From NCBI GenBank assembly GCA_902489475.1, contig CABUAH010000041.1:1-17541 (forward strand): a DNA stretch of 17,541 bases. The letters run 5' to 3'. The DNA is from an uncultured Oscillospiraceae bacterium. Its GTDB lineage: Bacteria; Bacillota; Clostridia; Oscillospirales; Ruminococcaceae. The notes under the pieces were generated by a model. It made no database searches. It saw nothing but the letters and a program-made list of their open reading frames with translations, and was not told where the DNA came from. Made by a program: the position numbers and the translations under genes. Shown in pieces: positions 14,056-17,541 of this stretch (the first letter of the stretch is position 1; every line of letters begins with the position of its first letter).

Positions 14056-14997
14056 ATGAAAAGCACTGCAAAAAACCTGCTTATATTGGCAATCGGAATA
14101 ATGCTTATTCCCTGCCTTGTATTTTTTAAAGACAAGCTTACAAGCGTCTCATCAACCCCCTTAACAGACGAAGTAAAAATATTATCATCAGAATCCGGAA
14201 AAATCAACACTATTTCAAGAAAAGATTATCTTTTGTACTCAACACTCGCCGCAATTCCGGCAAATTACAGCGATGAAGCGTTAAAAGCACAGATAGTTCT
14301 CCAAAACACATACATAGCTCATGAACGGCAATTTCCCGGAGAAGATTTAAACGGAGCAGACATAAGCGATGACGAAACAGTTTACCAAAAAATCATGAGT
14401 GATGACGAAGCAGCAAAGCTTTATGATGATATTGACGAGGTGAAAGACAGACTCTACTCGCTCATAGACGAGGTTTACGATGAGATATTAACGTATGATT
14501 CATCCCCTATCGCAGTCGCCTTTTTTGAAAGCTCATTCGGTCAAACCGAAAGCGCCGAGGACATATGGGGTGAACAAATAAGCTATCTTAAGTCAGTAAA
14601 CTGCGAATCGGATAAGGACATAGACGAAACTGCCTTGACCGTATCCTCCGAAGATTTAAAAGACAAGCTTGAGGAATCGTTTGATATAACTCTTTCCGAC
14701 AACACTGACAACTGGATATACATAACCGAAAAAAGCGATGCCGGTACGCCTCTTGAGATAGAGCTTGACGAACAAAAGAAAATTCCTGCAAGTGAATTTT
14801 ATATAGCGGCAGGACTTGCGTCACAGCACTTCAGCATATCAGTCGATGACGATACTTTCACCTTTACTGTAAAAGGGTCAGGACATCTTGTAGGAATGAG
14901 CCAGTCATACGCCGAAGCACTCAGCACCAACGGAAAAGATTACAAACAGATACTTAAATACTTTTTTGACGGCTGTGAAATACTCAATGTGAAATAA
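14056..14997 (+). CDS. SpoIID/LytB-domain protein lacking the catalytic glutamate
   Basis: SpoIID is the sporulation lytic transglycosylase that works with SpoIIM and SpoIIP during engulfment. This 313-aa protein has an N-terminal membrane anchor (about 7-24), a recognisable SpoIID segment AAIPANYSDEALKAQ (65-79) and the family's C-terminal signature GSGHLVGMSQ (274-283) followed by SYAEALSTNGKDYKQILKYF. In active SpoIID the first region reads (S/G)EMPA..., with the glutamate (E88 in B. subtilis) essential; here the aligned residue is A66. The GHGVGMSQ block is also altered. It is therefore probably a non-catalytic or diverged paralogue. AAAGGATTGG precedes the ATG at 14056; an in-frame ATG at 14008 lacks a ribosome-binding site. 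It diverges from citrate synthase and lies upstream of the ribulose genes. Confidence 0.82.
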   Translation: MKSTAKNLLILAIGIMLIPCLVFFKDKLTSVSSTPLTDEVKILSSESGKINTISRKDYLLYSTLAAIPANYSDEALKAQIVLQNTYIAHERQFPGEDLNGADISDDETVYQKIMSDDEAAKLYDDIDEVKDRLYSLIDEVYDEILTYDSSPIAVAFFESSFGQTESAEDIWGEQISYLKSVNCESDKDIDETALTVSSEDLKDKLEESFDITLSDNTDNWIYITEKSDAGTPLEIELDEQKKIPASEFYIAAGLASQHFSISVDDDTFTFTVKGSGHLVGMSQSYAEALSTNGKDYKQILKYFFDGCEILNVK

Positions 14998-15008
14998 CTC
15001 AAAGCTCC

Positions 15009-15037
15009 TTGAAAAGCAAAGCGTTATGTGCTACAAT
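15009..15037 (+). promoter_or_regulatory. Promoter of the ribulokinase-epimerase genes
   Basis: TTGAAA (15009-15014), a 17-bp spacer and TACAAT (15032-15037), preceded by TGC as an extended -10, fit a sigma-A promoter in the 70-bp gap before the kinase. I saw no clear operator palindrome nearby. Confidence 0.78.
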
Positions 15038-15067
15038 ATCCTTAGCCAAACTAATTAGGAGGGAATT

Positions 15068-16654
15068 ATGCAGCATAAAATAAACGATATTAAATCGGCA
15101 AAAACCGCTCTTGGAATTGAATTTGGATCGACAAGAATAAAAGCGGTGCTTATAGGCTCCGATAAAAAATGTCTTGCGTCCGGAAGCTACACATGGGAAA
15201 ATAAGCTTCAAGACGGTATATGGACATATTCAGAGGCAGATATCATCTCCGGGCTTCAAGGCTCATACCGCTCGCTTTGCGATGATGTAAAAGAAAAGTA
15301 TGGCACAGAACTTGAAACAATAGGAGCAATCGGTATAAGCGCTATGATGCACGGATATATTGCGCTTGATAAAAACAATGAGCTTCTAGTGCCGTTTCGC
15401 ACATGGAGAAACAACAATACGACTCAGGCTTCAAAAGAACTCTCAAAGCTTTTAAGGTTTAATATTCCTGAAAGATGGAGTGTTTCACACCTTTATCAAG
15501 CAATACTTGACAAAGAAGATCATCTTTCAAAACTAAAAAAGGTTACAACCCTTGCAGGATATGTTCATTATCTTTTAACGGGTGAAAATGTTTTGGGTAT
15601 AGGCGACGCTTCAGGAATGTTTCCAATTGATTCCAAAACGCTTTGCTATAATAAGGAAATGGAAGATAAGTTTAACACGCTTGTCAAAGAAAGCGGTTAC
15701 GGCTTTACTGTTTCGGATGTTTTTCCAAACATTTTAACCGCAGGAGAATGTGCAGGCCATCTTACAAAAGAAGGAGCTGCGCTTCTTGATCCAAGCGGTG
15801 TGCTTTCACCTGACATTCCTCTATGCCCGCCTGAGGGTGACGCAGGAACAGGTATGACTGCGACAAACAGCGTATCAAAAAGGACAGGAAATGTATCTGC
15901 CGGAACATCGGTTTTTGCAATGGTAGTGCTTGAAAAAAATTTGCAGAATGTTTATCCTCAAATAGATATGGTTGCTACACCGGACGGAAGCCCGGTTGCC
16001 ATGGTTCACGCAAACAACTGTACCTCCGAAATAAACTCGTGGGCGGCATTATTTGACGACGTTTTAAAAGCTTTCGGTAAAAACGTGACTTCGGACGAGC
16101 TTTACAGCACATTATACCAATCCGCTTTGTCGGGAGAAAAGGACTGCGGAGGGCTTTTGCCTTACGGATACATTTCAGGAGAAAACATAACCGAAACAGA
16201 ATTCGGACGTCCCCTTTTTATTAGAAGAGAAAACTCCTCGTTTACTCTTTCTAACCTCATGAGAGCTCATATGTGTTCTGCTCTCGGAGCACTTAAAATA
16301 GGTCTTGACATATTGCTTACTCAGGAAAACGTCGCTTTGGATAAACTTAACTGTCACGGCGGATTTTTCAAAACTCCCGAAATCGGACAAAAAATCATGG
16401 CTGCGGCGGCAAATGTTAAAACAAGCGTAAATGAAGAAGCAGGCGAAGGCGGCGCTTGGGGAATGGCGCTTTTGGCAGCATTTATGAACGCTGATGAATC
16501 CGTGTTGTCTGAGTTCTTAAACAAAAAAGTATTTGCCGACAGCAAAACCATAGACATAGAACCTTGCAGCGAGGATATTTCAGGCTTTGAAAAATTCATG
16601 GAAAGCTACAAGAAAGCGCTGGTACTGGAACAAAATGCTGTAAAATACATTTAG
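15068..16654 (+). CDS. FGGY-family carbohydrate kinase, probable L-ribulokinase (non-AraB type)
   Basis: The 528-aa sugar kinase shows the FGGY fold. The N-terminal phosphate motif is ALGIEFGSTRIKAVLIG (14-30). The catalytic-base region is PPEGDAGTGMTATNS with Asp258, and the adenosine/phosphate segment is GNVSAGTSVF (274-283). A C-terminal GGAWGMALLAAF closes the domain. Its immediate neighbour (11 nt) is araD, so L-ribulose to L-ribulose-5-phosphate is the likely reaction, feeding the epimerase and the pentose phosphate pathway. It does not look like classical AraB; an alternative FGGY ribulokinase (AraK) has been described in Clostridium acetobutylicum and is the best guess. Xylulokinase-type specificity is possible. 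GGAGGG precedes the ATG. No isomerase (araA), transporter or regulator is visible in the window. Confidence 0.85.
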   Translation: MQHKINDIKSAKTALGIEFGSTRIKAVLIGSDKKCLASGSYTWENKLQDGIWTYSEADIISGLQGSYRSLCDDVKEKYGTELETIGAIGISAMMHGYIALDKNNELLVPFRTWRNNNTTQASKELSKLLRFNIPERWSVSHLYQAILDKEDHLSKLKKVTTLAGYVHYLLTGENVLGIGDASGMFPIDSKTLCYNKEMEDKFNTLVKESGYGFTVSDVFPNILTAGECAGHLTKEGAALLDPSGVLSPDIPLCPPEGDAGTGMTATNSVSKRTGNVSAGTSVFAMVVLEKNLQNVYPQIDMVATPDGSPVAMVHANNCTSEINSWAALFDDVLKAFGKNVTSDELYSTLYQSALSGEKDCGGLLPYGYISGENITETEFGRPLFIRRENSSFTLSNLMRAHMCSALGALKIGLDILLTQENVALDKLNCHGGFFKTPEIGQKIMAAAANVKTSVNEEAGEGGAWGMALLAAFMNADESVLSEFLNKKVFADSKTIDIEPCSEDISGFEKFMESYKKALVLEQNAVKYI

Positions 16655-16665
16655 GAGAGAAAAAT

Positions 16666-17364
16666 ATGCTTGAAAAACTAAAAGAAGAGGTGTATAAAGC
16701 AAATATGCTTTTGCCTAAGTACGGTCTTGTAACCTTTACATGGGGAAATGTAAGTGCAATAGACCGTGAAACAGGACTTTTTGTAATAAAACCGAGCGGA
16801 GTTGAATATGACCTTTTATCACCTAATGACATGGTAGTTATGGACTTAAACGGAAACAAAGTCGAAGGAAGTCTTAATCCATCCTCCGATACCCCTACTC
16901 ACCTTGAGCTTTACAAAGCGTTTAAAGACATAGGCGGAATCGTTCACACTCACTCCTCATACGCAACCTCCTGGGCGCAGTCGGGGAGAGATATTCCCTG
17001 CTACGGAACTACTCATGCGGATTATATATACGGAAATGTTCCGTGCGTAAGATGCTTGACAAAAGAGGAGATCGACCAAAACTACGAAAAAAACACAGGT
17101 CTTTTAATTGCCGAGGAATTTAATAAACGCTCGATTGATCCTTTGGCAACTCCTGCGGTGCTTTGCAAAAATCACGGTCCGTTTGCTTGGGGAACAACAG
17201 CGTCAAAAGCAGTTGAATGCGCTGTAGTGCTGGAAGAGATCGCAAAAATGGCATATCGCACCGAGCTTATAAACTCTTCTGCTGCACCTGCACCGAAAGA
17301 GCTACAGGACAAGCATTATTTCAGAAAGCACGGCAAAAACGCTTATTACGGACAAAGCCGCTGA
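16666..17364 (+). CDS. araD: L-ribulose-5-phosphate 4-epimerase
   Basis: AraD converts L-ribulose-5-phosphate to D-xylulose-5-phosphate through a zinc-dependent retro-aldol/aldol mechanism. The 232-aa class II aldolase-fold protein has all E. coli AraD functional residues shifted by one: zinc ligands H94 and H96 (VHTHSSYATSWAQ) and H170 (NHGPFAWG), plus D75 (SSDTPTHLELY), catalytic D119 (TTHADYIYG) and Y228 (YYGQ). The nucleotide-like phosphate site includes GNVS (27-30) and KPSG (42-45). This full residue match argues against fuculose or rhamnulose aldolases of the same superfamily. GGAGAG precedes the ATG. It is co-transcribed with the FGGY kinase and ends before a cluster of inverted repeats. 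Confidence 0.96.
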   Translation: MLEKLKEEVYKANMLLPKYGLVTFTWGNVSAIDRETGLFVIKPSGVEYDLLSPNDMVVMDLNGNKVEGSLNPSSDTPTHLELYKAFKDIGGIVHTHSSYATSWAQSGRDIPCYGTTHADYIYGNVPCVRCLTKEEIDQNYEKNTGLLIAEEFNKRSIDPLATPAVLCKNHGPFAWGTTASKAVECAVVLEEIAKMAYRTELINSSAAPAPKELQDKHYFRKHGKNAYYGQSR

Positions 17365-17378
17365 TAATAAAGCATAAT

Positions 17379-17447
17379 AGGTTTTACAAGAAAAAAGGAC
17401 GAAGCTGATCAATTTAAGTCTCGTCCTATTTAGTTGTCGAAAAACCT
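17379..17447. repeat. Nested inverted repeat after araD
   Basis: AGGACGA (17396-17402) pairs with TCGTCCT (17421-17427) around an 18-nt loop. Outside it, AGGTTTT (17379-17385) pairs with AAAACCT (17441-17447), giving a long interrupted stem. It begins 14 nt after the araD stop. It may contribute to termination or mRNA 3'-end stability; no strong U-tract follows. Confidence 0.55.
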
Positions 17448-17458
17448 TATAGCAAATC

Positions 17459-17526
17459 AAAAGAGAGGATGCTTTCACTTGCAAAGCATCCCCTCTTTTA
17501 AAACAGTCCACCGGACTGTTTTAAAA
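17459..17526 (+). terminator. Terminator-like double hairpin downstream of araD
   Basis: The first stem pairs AAAAGAG (17459-17465) with CTCTTTT (17493-17499) and GGATGCTTT (17467-17475) with AAAGCATCC (17483-17491): 16 pairs, one A.C mismatch, 7-nt loop. The second overlaps its end: TTTTAAAACAGTCC (17496-17509) and GGACTGTTTTAAAA (17513-17526), a perfect 14-bp stem with a 3-nt loop. Because the two share TTTT they could be alternative structures. The arrangement suits bidirectional termination between araD and a gene beyond the window. Confidence 0.65.
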
Positions 17527-17541
17527 TTCACCCCTTGAAAA

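Noticed and set aside
13896..14210. Minus-strand open frame of about 100 codons across the citrate synthase/SpoIID-like divergent region
   Set aside because: It runs over the consensus citrate synthase promoter and the 5' end of the SpoIID-like gene, has no ribosome-binding site and no recognisable protein features.

Overview
The window looks like a core-genome segment of a low-to-moderate GC, spore-forming Clostridia, most likely an Oscillospiraceae/Ruminococcus-type gut bacterium. This rests on the 16S 5' end, strong consensus sigma-A promoters with TG-extended -10 boxes, a SleB-type cortex hydrolase, a SpoIID-like protein and the prmC-recA-recX gene content. The taxonomic placement is inference, made without any database search.

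Layout. Positions 1-371 (minus strand) hold the 5' end of a 16S rRNA gene. Its leader (boxA-like motif and hairpin) and a perfect TTGACA-17-TATAAT promoter with phased A-tracts lie up to about 665. A short secreted SleB-like hydrolase (816-1307, plus) diverges from it and ends at a terminator. From 2718 down to 1371 (minus) come pgsA and a small lipoprotein, transcribed through an unusual leader of four back-to-back hairpins flanked by an 18-nt direct repeat. From 7620 down to 3094 (minus) runs prmC - DUF1294 membrane protein - recA - recX - rimO. The promoter in front of prmC carries a GAAC-N4-GTTC LexA-type operator just after the predicted start of transcription, so recA and its modulator RecX appear to be SOS-controlled from a promoter more than 1.3 kb upstream. 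A nested multi-hairpin element lies between the DUF1294 gene and recA.

From 12341 down to 7653 (minus) is a signalling operon: a lipoprotein with Ca-binding-like DxDxDG loops, an OmpR-type response regulator, a HAMP-HisKA-HATPase sensor kinase and a YqhQ/DUF1385 membrane protein. It runs without a visible terminator into the prmC promoter. A citrate synthase (13844-12504, minus) has its own consensus promoter. Divergent from it (plus) is a SpoIID-domain protein that lacks the catalytic glutamate of the family, followed by a two-gene L-ribulose pathway: an FGGY kinase of non-AraB type and L-ribulose-5-phosphate 4-epimerase AraD. The window ends in another cluster of large inverted repeats.

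I found no CRISPR array, tRNA, transposase or phage gene. The genes are mostly ordinary. The points worth a second look are regulatory or structural: the SOS-operator placement, the three multi-hairpin intergenic elements, the tandem ATATACGGAAG repeats in front of the response regulator, the lipoprotein/two-component cassette, and the apparently inactive SpoIID paralogue.
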